Assembly: GCF_023343835.1 (NCBI RefSeq)
Contig: NC_064439.1
Span: 19,539,433 to 19,603,432 of the forward strand
Direction: 5' to 3'
Source: Lagopus muta
Taxonomy: Eukaryota; Chordata; Aves; Galliformes; Phasianidae
Length of the DNA: 64,000 nucleotides
Made by a program: the position numbers and the translations under genes. Within the stretch, counting starts at the first letter, position 1; every line of letters starts with the position of its first letter. The notes beneath the pieces are model-generated. The model saw only the letters and a list, made by a program, of their open reading frames with translations, made no database searches and was not told the DNA's origin. Shown piece after piece: positions 53,201 through 59,035 of the stretch.

Positions 53201-56200
53201 TGTTATCTGTTACCCATTGCCACAACTAGACCAATTTTCATCACTTAAAGCAGACCACTGGCCAGAAAAGGAGACTACTGACCAGAACTGACTGAGCCAA
53301 GACAAATGTATTCCCATGCTAAATTTTACATGCACAGCAATCAAAAGTACAAAATCCATTAAATGAAGCAATTTGCTTTTCAGGCCCACACAATCACTGA
53401 TTCTTCTGTTGATAACTCAATTCTGATCATTTTAAACACTATGTCATGTAGGTATAAACCTGAAAGCTACACCAGAGAGTATCTTCTTTATGCTATATTC
53501 AAATAAAAGCCTTTGATCCAGAGCCATAATACTGTAGTTATTCTTTGTATAAACCCTAGAAAATGGATCATTCCCTTTCTCTGCCAAAATGCCATCATAT
53601 CTGTGTGTATATACGTGCATTTTCAAATTTAACTGTTTAAAATATCTAATTTACTTATTTAACACTTCAGCACCAGCTCTCAGAGGAATGTCAAACATCT
53701 AGAAATGCACCATCAATATACTGCAGCTGAAGATATCAAGAGTTAACTGAATCCTTAATGAAAAAAATCATATTTTCTCCCTAGGGATGGAGTGGCAGAG
53801 AAGAGGTGAACATAATCAACAGAACACTCTTTGTCTTTCTGTACATATGTAAAAAATCAAAAATATCATTAACTGTTGCATAATAATTGTATGCATGTTC
53901 TGAACAACCAAAGACTTTCCTTCCAAATGAATCACTGTCCTCTGCCTTGCATGGTTAATTATCTAATTATTAATGAACATACCTCTGACAAAAAAGCAAA
54001 ATGAACCCCACAGAAACATAAAACACACTCAAGTACTAAAGGTTTTATCAAAGCCCACACTCGCTGATCACCAACAAGACTAAGGTAATTCTCCTACATA
54101 TCTCCTGTATTGCAATTAGATACACACAGCAGCCAGTTCAAAATACATAAATTAATTTATAGAACTTTACCTTCATAGCCTCGAGAACACAGATCGTCTT
54201 TAGTTCCGTAGACTTTCCACCTACTCCATAAACCAGATCCCTTGTAAAGCATAATATTCCTTTCCTGTCTGTTTCCATAGTTGAAAAACAAATCTTCCCC
54301 TTGGATTGCAAAGAGAGTCTCATTTCTGCATTCCCATCGCTGAAGTTCGCTAGCCTTGTCACAAGGATACAGAGTGATCGGAACCCAGTCTTTCTTCGAA
54401 GGTACTCCCAAGCACAATTTGAACGCTATGCTCATAAGCTGGTGATCTGAAACCCACCTGAATTTTTGAGACTCATTTTCTTGAACACAAGGAGCAGTAG
54501 TCACTGAATTAGAACTCTGAGCCAATACACAGCGCTTGTGTTCTTCATTATATATTAAAAAGATGCTAGTATCTGCAAGACAAAAAACAATGGAATCACT
54601 TGGCTTGAAATAATCTTACTTACTATCTAAATGAAATACGAGACTAGATGCTACTCTTGGGGTTGAAATCTCATCATCTGTTCAGCAAAAGAGGACGGGA
54701 TCCTCCCATGGTCTACAGCTGTTAAAGTGACTGTAGAATACAACTAGTTCAGATTTCAGGACATTTAAACTATTTTGCATCAAAGGAAGAATCTACACTA
54801 AAAACAGCAAGGCAGTAGAAACAGATCTAGTGCCTCATGCAGCTTTAAAACATAGAATAAACTGAGGAAAAAAGGCCCAATCGTAGTTCTGTTCCAAATT
54901 GCACCCATGGGAGTCAGGGAGAACGGGGAGCATGCACACCATGTGCTGCAGGGCTGGAGGCTGAGCGCTCCAGTAGCTCTGCTTCCTTGATCCTGACTCC
55001 CGTTGTGAGGTCTACAGAGTAAGTTCTTCAGGCTCTGTTTCTCCATAATGGACAGATCTGCTTTCATTAGTTCTGCTGAAATCCCTGAAGTCTTACAGAA
55101 TGGGAAATATTTTTTTTTTTTTTTCCTCCTAATTTACCTTTACACACAAACTACTTGCAGGGTTACAATAGCATCATCATTTTTCTCTCAGCTGCATTCA
55201 TTGGTGATTTCCTCCTTTCTTACATTTTTCCACTAAGAATGAAATACTGACAACAGTGAGATTTGCCGTCAACTCTTAGTGCCTCTTAGTGACCAAGGAA
55301 AATTTATGAGACTGTTTATAGCTCCCAAAGTTATTTCTCCTTCTTAGTACAATGTACTTAACAACATGCATTTATCCATTTTGTTTCAAACTTGCAATCA
55401 CTAAAGAAGTTCCTAGCACTTCTTATATGACCTGGATCTACTGCATGGTAAACATGAACTGAGAATTTTTCCTTCTTCTTTGGTCCTCTTGAGATACGTT
55501 TTAGGATGATAAATTAATAGTTCTCTAACGTTGCATCTCATAATTTAACAGGTTGATCAAGGCCTTAAAAATGTATTTTAAGTGAGCTACAAGCAAGGGA
55601 AGATAAGTACTTATTTATGTTAGTCTGGGATTAAAGCTGATTAAAACACTATTTATTTTAGCATTAGATTACCAAAGTAAGCAAGTTATACAATGCAAAA
55701 ATACGTAAGGGGAAAACAGATTAACCACAAAACATTTTCCCTTTTCTGCTGATATGGAAATGATCATAAATTACTACAGAAGAAGCTGGGAACAAATAGC
55801 CTCTACCTCAGAGAAAGAGCTGACCTAAACTTATCTCACCCATGGGTCAGTTTCCTTCTCCTGTCCTCTGGCTTCCAGTTCACAGGGAAGCATATAAAAC
55901 TGATGAGCACTGGAGGCACAAATTGTTCCCTTTTGCCAATCAGTTTTACTCATAGACAATACAAGGAAATATATAATTGTCGCTGCTGGTGATAACTTTT
56001 TATTCTGCTTTTCTACCAGAGTTTAGCACAACGATACATGCAATGCTTGCAACTCTCCTTTTCCTGAAATCTTACTTAAAGTTTCCGGTTAAAAGAAAAC
56101 ATCAGACTTTTTCACAAGTGTGAAAAACACCGCCTGATCTTTTAAACTGCTAAAATTGTACTTCTGGCCTAATGCAACATTACATATTTTATGCAACTTA

Positions 56201-58855
56201 CGGTCTTAAAGAGAGGGTGCGTAAAGAGAGGACACGTGAAAAACATAGTCCCAGGTCAAAAGTCTGGGCTGCTCAGCCAAGCCAAAAGCAGAGTGGAGGT
56301 TTTGTTTGCAGAGACAATGCCAGAAAGTTGAATAAAGAGATGAGGCTAGGGGATGAAAAGTAAATCTTCGGTCCTCTACATTTTGACTGTACCTTTACAA
56401 GGCATTAGCAGCGTGGAAACACAATGCAGCAGCTTATACAAGTAGGTATTGAAAATAAGTTGGCACCCAAACAGGAGGGAAGAACGAGGCAAAAGGACAC
56501 AGGAGCAACTGTGACCGAGACTGCAGAATTCCCTTTCACTTATAGTCACTCCTGTTATATCCATCACTATGCAGATGACTTGTACCATGGGCCTAGGCTG
56601 CTCCAGTTTACAGCTATACTTCTGTGTCTATTTGAACACCAATATAGATTCCCATATAACACTTCCTTTGTGAGATGTAAGGGAGATATTAGAGAGACTA
56701 GAAGAATATTTAAAAAGTCAGGTATCTGTGCAATCATTATACCCTGCCAACACTTCTCTAACCACTTGATATCGCTTCTTGCTAACAGATTGAGCTGCAT
56801 CTGTCAAATGAGCTGAGCAAAATTATTCATTTACGTAATTGATAACCAGCAACTAATTCAGAGTCTTAAGCAAACTAACATCTTACCAAGGGAAGGTTGC
56901 TTTTCCTACATGAGCAGGACACTTGGAATCTAGAAGCAGAGTCTCAACATTCACAAGTGAAGAAGTACACTGTACTCCACAAGGGTTGATAGCGTTAGCT
57001 ACCATAAGGTCAAAACAATAATTACAAACTTAGTCAGCAGCCAATTTCTATAAATAATACCTTGAGCAAATAAGGGACCAAGCCTACAAAGCATATGAAC
57101 TTTTGGCCAGATAGCACCTCCCAGTGGAACCCAACCACCACCAAAGATCCGTTAAAAGAACTCCATAATACATAGTGCATGCATAGCATTGGGTTTTAAC
57201 GTGTACAGCAATTCTCAGAATAAGCAGGCACTTTGCAGAAAACGTATGAATATTCACATGCTAAGCGTGAGTGTGTGTGCGTGTGCACTTTAGCTCCTAC
57301 ATGTGCATGCTAGGAGGAGAGATTTCCCCCATGCAATGAGTACTGCAATAAAGTAATGTCAGCTTTCTAACATGTCATTTATGTTGGTAAGCCTTATTCC
57401 CAGATTTCAGTGACATAACCATGTGTTCTATCACTATTTAGTAGAAATATTTGCTTTAGAACTCCCATTCTTCACTACAGATCAGCTACAGGAGGTACAT
57501 AGGAAGGTCCTCCACAGCATCACCTCAAGTAACACAGTCCCAGTACAGTTTTTAAGGGAGTAACCCGTAATGAAAGTTTCAAAATTTACTTCTGGAAGGA
57601 GGTCCTTTAGAACTCATAGGAAGCTGCCAGGCATAGGAACCAACTACTACAACTGTACTGGGTCTGACAGGTCTGGAGTTAACTTTCTCCACAGCAGCCC
57701 ATACAGCGTTGTGCTTTGCAACTGTAGCTAGAATGGTGCTGATATTGCACTAATGTTTAAGCAGCTGCTGAGCAGTGGTTGTGCAGCATCAAGGCTGTGT
57801 TAACAGCCTGAGCCCCCAAAGGTCAGGTGGCTGGGGATAGGCACTTGGATGGGAAGGGGGCACAGCCAGGACAGTGAACCTGAACTGACCAAAGGAATAT
57901 TCCATAGCAGATGAGATCATGCTTAGCAGTAAAAGCTTCAGGAGGAGGCTGCTCTAGAAGTTGGCCAGATATCCCCACACCCAGTTCCCCTGAGGACTGG
58001 GACAAGAGAGCAGCAATGCAGTACTTAGGTATTTGTCAACGTTAAACCAAAACAATAACCAATCCAGAGACATGTAGCATCTTTCCCTTTAGCTGTCCCA
58101 AGCAAATCTTGATAGATTTTTTCTCACTAGTTTTTATTTTTCTTTACCCATCATGCTAATGATTTGCCTATTGCCAGCCACAGAAAGATTGTGACAAGTA
58201 TCTTTTGTAGAGATTACATTTTAGGAGTTCCAGTATGCAAAAACAACTTTGGACTTTGTAGTACACGCAAGCTATCATAGATTACATGAGTGGAGATCAG
58301 AAAGTGGCTCATGAAGTCAGAGAAACACTAACAGCATCAAAGGCCAACGCAGAATACCCCAGCAGCACACCAAAAGCTAAAGGAAGGGAGAGGGGAAGCA
58401 AGGAGGCAGCCAGCAGGATGACTTCTCTTAGCAGACAGCCTGCAATGACTGTAGCTAACTATACAGAACAAGAAGGGTTACAAGCTGGTGTTACGAAACT
58501 GTGCTCCAGTAAACCTCAACCTTGACTACGGAGGATGCTGAGGAATGGCAGATGCAAAACTTTTTCTGTATGAAAACAGTGCGCTAGAAATCAGAGCAAT
58601 TGTCACGTGCAAGCTCCAGCTTTCAACCATAGACCCTATGACAATGCTAACATTCCCAGGACAGACTGGTTTGGAGCACCCTAGGATGCCAAAACCCAAA
58701 GGGCCCCCGCATGGGGCAACTTCAGCCATGCATCAGCTCAGCTGGGGCAGGGCGCTGCAGGAGCGCAGGCTGCCCTCAGGGTAACGTGGCTGCGGGCTGC
58801 CCCCCGACCCTGGGGCTCCTCTCCACCTGCGTGCCGGCTTGCCCCCTCCACGCTT

Positions 58856-58892
<37 letters not shown>

Positions 58893-59035
58893 CACACACC
58901 GCCTCAGGTCAGCCGGGGCTCGGAGACCCCGCTGTCTTCCCGGCGTGCCGTGCACAGTCCCTGCGGGCACTTACCCAGCAGCGGAAAAGCGCCGGGGAGA
59001 AAGGCGAGGAGCAGCAGGAGCGGGGCGGGAGCCAT
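10976..59035 (-). CDS. MRC1: Gene 1: macrophage mannose receptor 1 (CD206/MRC1-like), complete, 30 coding exons
   Basis: Type I membrane endocytic receptor of macrophages, dendritic cells and some endothelia; in the family it takes up mannose, fucose or GlcNAc glycoproteins (CTLDs), sulphated glycans (CysR) and collagen (FNII). Thirty exons read by hand, all with GT/AG ends and compatible phases, total 4377 nt: 1458 residues plus stop, against 1456 in human. Approximate layout: signal 1-20, CysR 21-154, FNII about 155-212, CTLD1 to about 340, CTLD2 360-490, CTLD3 505-635, CTLD4 650-780, CTLD5 795-930, CTLD6 945-1080, CTLD7 1090-1212, CTLD8 1220-1358, stalk to 1393, membrane span about 1394-1415, tail 1416-1458. 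CTLD4 carries E742, N744, Y746, E750, N764 and D765, each exactly 17 residues after the human sugar/Ca ligands at 725-748. No broken exon was found. Identity as an MRC1-family member is near certain; which avian paralogue (MRC1L-A to -E in chicken naming) is not settled. Confidence 0.96.
11507..11560 (-). CDS. MRC1: MRC1 exon 29: membrane-proximal stalk
   Basis: 54 nt, phase 1 to 1, residues 1361-1378 ([17 protein letters not shown]). A 15-nt unit encoding a PxAEM-type peptide is repeated in tandem, with a third degenerate unit beside it. The stalk is unlike the mammalian one in sequence. Acceptor ATACCAG, donor GTAAGG. Being symmetrical it could be skipped without a frame change. Confidence 0.88.
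11561..14114 (-). other. MRC1 intron 28
   Basis: 2.55 kb. Contains one CR1 copy at 12041-12516 and a second AT-rich half with only short chance frames. Confidence 0.7.
12041..12516 (+). mobile_element. CR1 LINE fragment, 3' end
   Basis: CR1 text from TGTGTTCAGTTCTGAGCTC, through GGAGCATCTCCCTTATGAGG and AAAGTTCTTTACTTGAGAGT, to ACAATTCTGTGATTCTCTG. Antisense to gene 1. Confidence 0.9.
14115..14282 (-). CDS. MRC1: MRC1 exon 28: CTLD8 end
   Basis: 168 nt, phase 1 to 1, residues 1305-1360. Reads [53 protein letters not shown] and WNN stand where EPN and WND occur in CTLD4/5, so the site is incomplete. Acceptor CACTTAG, donor GTAAGT. Confidence 0.94.
14438..14554 (-). CDS. MRC1: MRC1 exon 27: CTLD8, middle part
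   Basis: 117 nt, phase 1 to 1, residues 1266-1304. Reads [38 protein letters not shown]. Acceptor ATTGCAG, donor GTAATT. Confidence 0.94.
14555..16492 (-). other. MRC1 intron 26
   Basis: 1.94 kb. Holds a decayed CR1-like stretch at about 15870-16115. Remaining sequence unremarkable. Confidence 0.6.
15870..16115 (+). mobile_element. Degraded CR1-like fragment (internal part)
   Basis: Resembles the CR1 block before the 3' end: ATGAGTCAACTGCATGCTCT, CAGCCAAAAGGGCCAACC, then TGACTGCCCCACTCTGCTAT and GTGGTGCAGCC. No 3' octamer, so only an internal piece. More diverged than the other copies. Confidence 0.6.
16493..16645 (-). CDS. MRC1: MRC1 exon 26: linker and CTLD8, first part
   Basis: 153 nt, phase 1 to 1, residues 1215-1265. 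Reads [47 protein letters not shown]. Very close to mammalian MRC1. Acceptor TTTTACAG, donor GTAAGT. Confidence 0.95.
16941..16980 (+). repeat. GT run and poly-G tract with G-quadruplex potential
   Basis: A short TG repeat followed by G5-A-G12-AGGA-G5. Four or more G-runs of at least three lie on the plus strand, the non-transcribed-sense side of gene 1. Confidence 0.85.
17444..17609 (-). CDS. MRC1: MRC1 exon 25: CTLD7, second part
   Basis: 166 nt, phase 0 to 1, residues 1160-1214. Reads [54 protein letters not shown] and WKT replace EPN and WND, as in mammalian CTLD7, so calcium-dependent sugar binding is not expected. Confidence 0.95.
18566..18795 (-). CDS. MRC1: MRC1 exon 24: linker and CTLD7, first part
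   Basis: 230 nt, phase 1 to 0, residues 1083-1159, the longest CTLD exon. Contains [51 protein letters not shown] and IWIGLNSNV. Acceptor TTGTACAG, donor GTAAGAG. Confidence 0.95.
19409..19540 (+). repeat. Intronic duplicate, copy A (intron 23)
   Basis: Shares with copy B, in the same order and spacing, ATATCAGT, AAGCTATAATACTA, CTGCTACT, GCAGCC, TACCACC and TTACAGTGAAATTTCA. Same orientation. May be a duplication or two copies of an old repeat. Confidence 0.7.
19796..19898 (-). CDS. MRC1: MRC1 exon 23: CTLD6 end
   Basis: 103 nt, phase 0 to 1, residues 1049-1082. Reads [34 protein letters not shown]. Acceptor CCCCAAG has a short pyrimidine tract. The exon sits between two diverged copies of an intronic segment (19409-19540 and 20283-20405). 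It is not a multiple of three, so its loss would shift the frame. Confidence 0.93.
20283..20405 (+). repeat. Intronic duplicate, copy B (intron 22)
   Basis: Direct-orientation partner of 19409-19540, about 0.87 kb away with exon 23 between. Shares several blocks of 8-16 bases. Confidence 0.7.
20979..21148 (-). CDS. MRC1: MRC1 exon 22: CTLD6, middle part
   Basis: 170 nt, phase 1 to 0, residues 992-1048. Reads [37 protein letters not shown], then a glycine/serine-rich loop where other CTLDs carry EPN. No classical sugar site. Donor GTAAAT. Confidence 0.94.
23017..23131 (-). CDS. MRC1: MRC1 exon 21: CTLD6, first part
   Basis: 115 nt, phase 0 to 1, residues 954-991. Reads [37 protein letters not shown]. 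Acceptor GTTTTAG, donor GTACTG. Matches the human CTLD6 start in pattern. Confidence 0.93.
23879..24021 (-). CDS. MRC1: MRC1 exon 20: CTLD5 end, linker, CTLD6 start
   Basis: 143 nt, phase 1 to 0, residues 906-953. Begins [19 protein letters not shown], which supplies the WND of CTLD5, then a Ser/Thr/Pro linker and [12 protein letters not shown]. Acceptor CACATTTAG, donor GTACTG. Confidence 0.95.
24509..24609 (-). CDS. MRC1: MRC1 exon 19: CTLD5 EPN motif
   Basis: 101 nt, phase 2 to 1, residues 872-906. Reads [32 protein letters not shown]888, P889, N890 form an EPN triplet and E896 the accessory calcium ligand. With N909 and D910 in exon 20 the second canonical sugar site is complete, as in mammalian CTLD5. 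Donor GTGAGT. Confidence 0.94.
25215..25282 (-). CDS. MRC1: MRC1 exon 18: CTLD5, short middle exon
   Basis: 68 nt, phase 0 to 2, residues 850-872. Reads [19 protein letters not shown]. Acceptor ATTCTAG, donor GTAGGTG. Too short to show as an open frame, but fixed by phase and by match to the human AYFIGL segment. Confidence 0.92.
25283..26409 (-). other. MRC1 intron 17
   Basis: 1.13 kb with a short CR1 3' remnant at 26049-26117 and a poly-A run at about 26228-26245. Confidence 0.7.
26049..26117 (+). mobile_element. Short CR1 3' end remnant
   Basis: About 70 bases: GGGCCCCTTCCAACTTGCAA, then TATCCTATGATTCTATAATT and CTATG. The CR1 3' end is unmistakable, but almost all of the element is missing. 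Confidence 0.85.
26410..26573 (-). CDS. MRC1: MRC1 exon 17: CTLD5, first part
   Basis: 164 nt, phase 1 to 0, residues 795-849. Reads [39 protein letters not shown] and LWRY. Acceptor CTTGCAG, donor GTAAGG. Confidence 0.95.
26693..26734 (-). CDS. MRC1: MRC1 exon 16: 42-nt linker between CTLD4 and CTLD5
   Basis: 42 nt, phase 1 to 1, encoding a proline/glutamate linker ([12 protein letters not shown], residues 781-794). It resembles the mammalian linker rich in PKPEP. Acceptor after a T-run ending TTTACAG; donor GTAAGT. It is symmetrical, so skipping it would keep the frame. Confidence 0.9.
27079..27725 (-). mobile_element. CR1 LINE fragment with reverse-transcriptase remnant
   Basis: The longest CR1 copy, in gene 1 sense orientation. 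Begins (plus strand) at AATCATAGAACAGCTTAGG, passes TCCTCTGGGCAGCCTG, and reaches coding ORF2 sequence. On the minus strand at 27466-27696 a frame still reads [16 protein letters not shown], the C-terminal CR1 ORF2 (non-LTR RT) signature. It is 5'-truncated with gaps, so not active. Confidence 0.92.
27981..28123. repeat. AT-rich microsatellite flanked by 17-bp perfect direct repeats
   Basis: ATTTATATTGAGATTAT occurs at 27981-27997 and again at 28107-28123, bracketing about 109 bases of nearly pure A/T with TATATA runs. Confidence 0.85.
28926..29070 (-). CDS. MRC1: MRC1 exon 15: CTLD4 calcium and sugar site
   Basis: 145 nt, phase 0 to 1, residues 733-780. Contains [12 protein letters not shown] and LWNDRHC. 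E742, N744, E750, N764 and D765, with Y746, correspond to the human Ca/sugar ligands E725, N727, E733, N747, D748 and Y729. EPN specifies mannose, fucose and GlcNAc in this family. This should be the main sugar-binding domain. Donor GTACTG. Confidence 0.95.
29506..29565. repeat. (TA)n microsatellite
   Basis: About 60 bases of TA units interrupted by TTTA. Self-complementary. Confidence 0.9.
30021..30108 (-). CDS. MRC1: MRC1 exon 14: CTLD4, middle part
   Basis: 88 nt, phase 2 to 0, residues 703-732. Reads [17 protein letters not shown] and SDGSP, the strand and loop before the calcium site. Acceptor TTTTGTTTAG, donor GTCAGT, the one weak point. Confidence 0.94.
31067..31191 (-). CDS. MRC1: MRC1 exon 13: CTLD4, first part
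   Basis: 125 nt, phase 0 to 2, residues 662-703. Reads [37 protein letters not shown]. No other long frame covers this exon; it was found by its acceptor CTTTAG and donor GTGAGT and fits the flanking phases exactly. Confidence 0.94.
31670..31869 (-). CDS. MRC1: MRC1 exon 12: CTLD3 end, linker, CTLD4 start
   Basis: 200 nt, phase 1 to 0, residues 595-661. Contains [16 protein letters not shown] and [10 protein letters not shown] closing CTLD3, a proline/threonine linker ([11 protein letters not shown]), then [16 protein letters not shown] opening CTLD4. Donor GTAAGT at 31669. Confidence 0.94.
32035..32066. repeat. Perfect 32-bp palindrome
   Basis: The half-arm ATCAAGTATCTCAGAT is followed at once by its exact reverse complement, with no spacer. 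Intron 11 of gene 1. Confidence 0.95.
32896..33044 (-). CDS. MRC1: MRC1 exon 11: CTLD3, middle part
   Basis: 149 nt, phase 2 to 1, residues 545-594. Reads [33 protein letters not shown] and FTHWNSEMP. There is no EPN/QPD triplet. The donor GTAGCT is weak, but the junction to exon 12 (MPG then RKPGC) is exact against mammalian MRC1. Confidence 0.93.
34399..34514 (-). CDS. MRC1: MRC1 exon 10: CTLD3, first part
   Basis: 116 nt, phase 0 to 2, residues 507-545. Reads [21 protein letters not shown] and AYLATVQD, matching the human CTLD3 start. Acceptor TTGACAG, donor GTAAGTG. Confidence 0.94.
35575..35688 (-). CDS. MRC1: MRC1 exon 9: CTLD2 end and linker to CTLD3
   Basis: 114 nt, phase 0 to 0, residues 469-506. 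Contains [19 protein letters not shown], where WAD replaces WND, then a linker rich in E and T ending GCQR. Acceptor GTTCAG, donor GTAAGTG. Confidence 0.94.
35689..37044 (-). other. MRC1 intron 8
   Basis: 1.36 kb with a CR1 copy at 35979-36205, a short CATCAT run near 36350-36366 and an AAAT repeat at about 36990-37012. Confidence 0.7.
35979..36205 (-). mobile_element. CR1 LINE fragment, 3' end
   Basis: Plus strand shows ATCATAGAATGGTTCGGGTT, GGAAAGGACCTTCAAGA and TTGGGCAGCCTGTTCCACTG, the reverse complement of the CR1 3' end. Same orientation as gene 1. Confidence 0.92.
37045..37202 (-). CDS. MRC1: MRC1 exon 8: CTLD2, middle part
   Basis: 158 nt, phase 1 to 0, residues 416-468. Carries [47 protein letters not shown]. 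The triplet is EPT where a mannose site needs EPN. The AG at 37204-37203 is the only acceptor choice that keeps the frame; using the next AG two bases on gives an early stop. Confidence 0.94.
37203..40355 (-). other. MRC1 intron 7
   Basis: 3.15 kb. Holds a CR1 copy at 38990-39471 and an unassigned sense-strand frame of 133 codons at 38453-38854 (see findings). Confidence 0.65.
38990..39471 (+). mobile_element. CR1 LINE fragment, 3' end
   Basis: CR1 text on the plus strand: CAGCTGGGATCCCTGGGTTT, GCAGAGGAGGCTCAAGG, GAGTTGGACTCGATAACACT, CCTTCCAACCTGGGATATCC, ending CTATGATTTTATG. Antisense to gene 1. Confidence 0.92.
40356..40538 (-). CDS. MRC1: MRC1 exon 7: CTLD2, first part
   Basis: 183 nt, phase 1 to 1, residues 355-415. 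Starts in linker, then [35 protein letters not shown] and FIISQLG, all strongly MRC1-like. Acceptor TTTTCAG, donor GTGAGT at 40355. Confidence 0.95.
40539..44889 (-). other. MRC1 intron 6
   Basis: 4.35 kb, one of the largest introns. Poly-A run at 42998-43019; no mobile element recognised. Two plus-strand frames near 41500-42210 look like chance. Confidence 0.6.
44890..45036 (-). CDS. MRC1: MRC1 exon 6: CTLD1 end and linker
   Basis: 147 nt, phase 1 to 1, residues 306-354. Shows [17 protein letters not shown], the closing CTLD cysteines, then a short linker [12 protein letters not shown] replaces the WND of calcium-binding CTLDs. A T-rich tract precedes the acceptor. The matching exon of gene 2 would lie left of base 1. 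Confidence 0.95.
45037..48345 (-). other. MRC1 introns 4 and 5
   Basis: Intron 5 (45037-46200) holds a 130-codon sense frame at 45289-45681 that I do not recognise. Intron 4 (46315-48345) holds nothing recognised. Confidence 0.55.
46201..46314 (-). CDS. MRC1: MRC1 exon 5: CTLD1, middle part
   Basis: 114 nt, phase 1 to 1, residues 268-305. Carries [16 protein letters not shown] and FRYLNWVP, the WIGL-like and WxW core of the fold. There is no EPN or QPD triplet here or in exon 6, so this CTLD is not expected to bind sugar in the classical calcium-dependent way. Donor GTAAGA begins at 46200. Confidence 0.95.
48346..48510 (-). CDS. MRC1: MRC1 exon 4: CTLD1, first part
   Basis: 165 nt, phase 1 to 1, residues 213-267. 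Contains the CTLD N-terminal pattern [19 protein letters not shown] and HEQTYLAG, which in C-type lectins forms helix 1 and the first conserved cysteine. Acceptor TTGGCAG, donor GTAGAG. Gene 2 exon 4 is the same length. Confidence 0.95.
51442..51472. repeat. T10-A21 homopolymer hairpin
   Basis: A run of T directly followed by a run of A, self-complementary over about 10 bp. Confidence 0.9.
52640..52690 (+). repeat. Poly-T tract with TTTA units
   Basis: About 50 bases of T with short ATTT interruptions, 172 nt past the donor of exon 3; on the transcript it is an A-rich run. Confidence 0.9.
52863..53036 (-). CDS. MRC1: MRC1 exon 3: fibronectin type II domain
   Basis: 174 nt, phase 1 to 1, residues 155-212. 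The FNII signature is clear: [23 protein letters not shown] and the final cysteine in YGFCP, giving four cysteines for two disulphides and the aromatic residues that line the collagen site. Donor GTAAGT at 52862-52857. In the family this domain binds denatured collagens for lysosomal clearance. Confidence 0.96.
54171..54572 (-). CDS. MRC1: MRC1 exon 2: cysteine-rich (ricin B-type beta-trefoil) domain
   Basis: 402 nt, phase 1 to 1, residues 21-154, the whole CysR domain in one exon. Six cysteines are seen (C35, C49, C74, C91, C102, C149). It carries the family signatures [17 protein letters not shown] and [10 protein letters not shown]. The pocket residues N121 and W136 are kept; W136 matches the tryptophan (mature Trp117) that stacks on GalNAc-4-sulphate in the mouse receptor. 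Expected role: binding sulphated glycans. Acceptor CTTGCAG, donor GTAAAG. Confidence 0.96.
57655..58025 (+). mobile_element. Degraded avian endogenous-retrovirus LTR-like fragment
   Basis: The text resembles a common avian LTR: GGAGTTAACTTTCTCC, GTTGTGCTTTGCAACTGTAG, TGCTGAGCAGTGGTTG, GGCACAGCCAGGACAGTGAA, AAAGGAATATTCCATAGCAG, then a weak poly(A)-type signal in AGCAGTAAAAGC. No internal gag, pol or env sequence is next to it, so it is a solo LTR or fragment. The family name is not assigned and the ends are approximate. Confidence 0.5.
58856..58899 (+). repeat. (CA)n microsatellite
   Basis: About 16 uninterrupted CA units followed by an imperfect tail, 76 nt inside intron 1 from the exon 1 donor. 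Confidence 0.92.
58975..59035 (-). CDS. MRC1: MRC1 exon 1: signal peptide
   Basis: 61 nt coding, residues 1-20 plus one base. [20 protein letters not shown] is a typical signal peptide with a leucine core. The ATG at 59035-59033 has G at -3 and G at +4, a good Kozak context, and is the first ATG giving a signal peptide. Donor GTAAGTG starts at 58974. The exon is embedded in a CpG island. Gene 2 exon 1 is also exactly 61 nt. Confidence 0.93.

Larger units (their letters stand above)
53037..58974 (-). other. MRC1 introns 1 and 2
   Basis: Intron 2 (53037-54170) shows nothing recognised. Intron 1 (54573-58974) contains the LTR-like segment at about 57655-58025 and, near exon 1, a CA microsatellite. 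A regulatory role for the 5' end of intron 1 is likely in general but not shown by the sequence. Confidence 0.6.
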
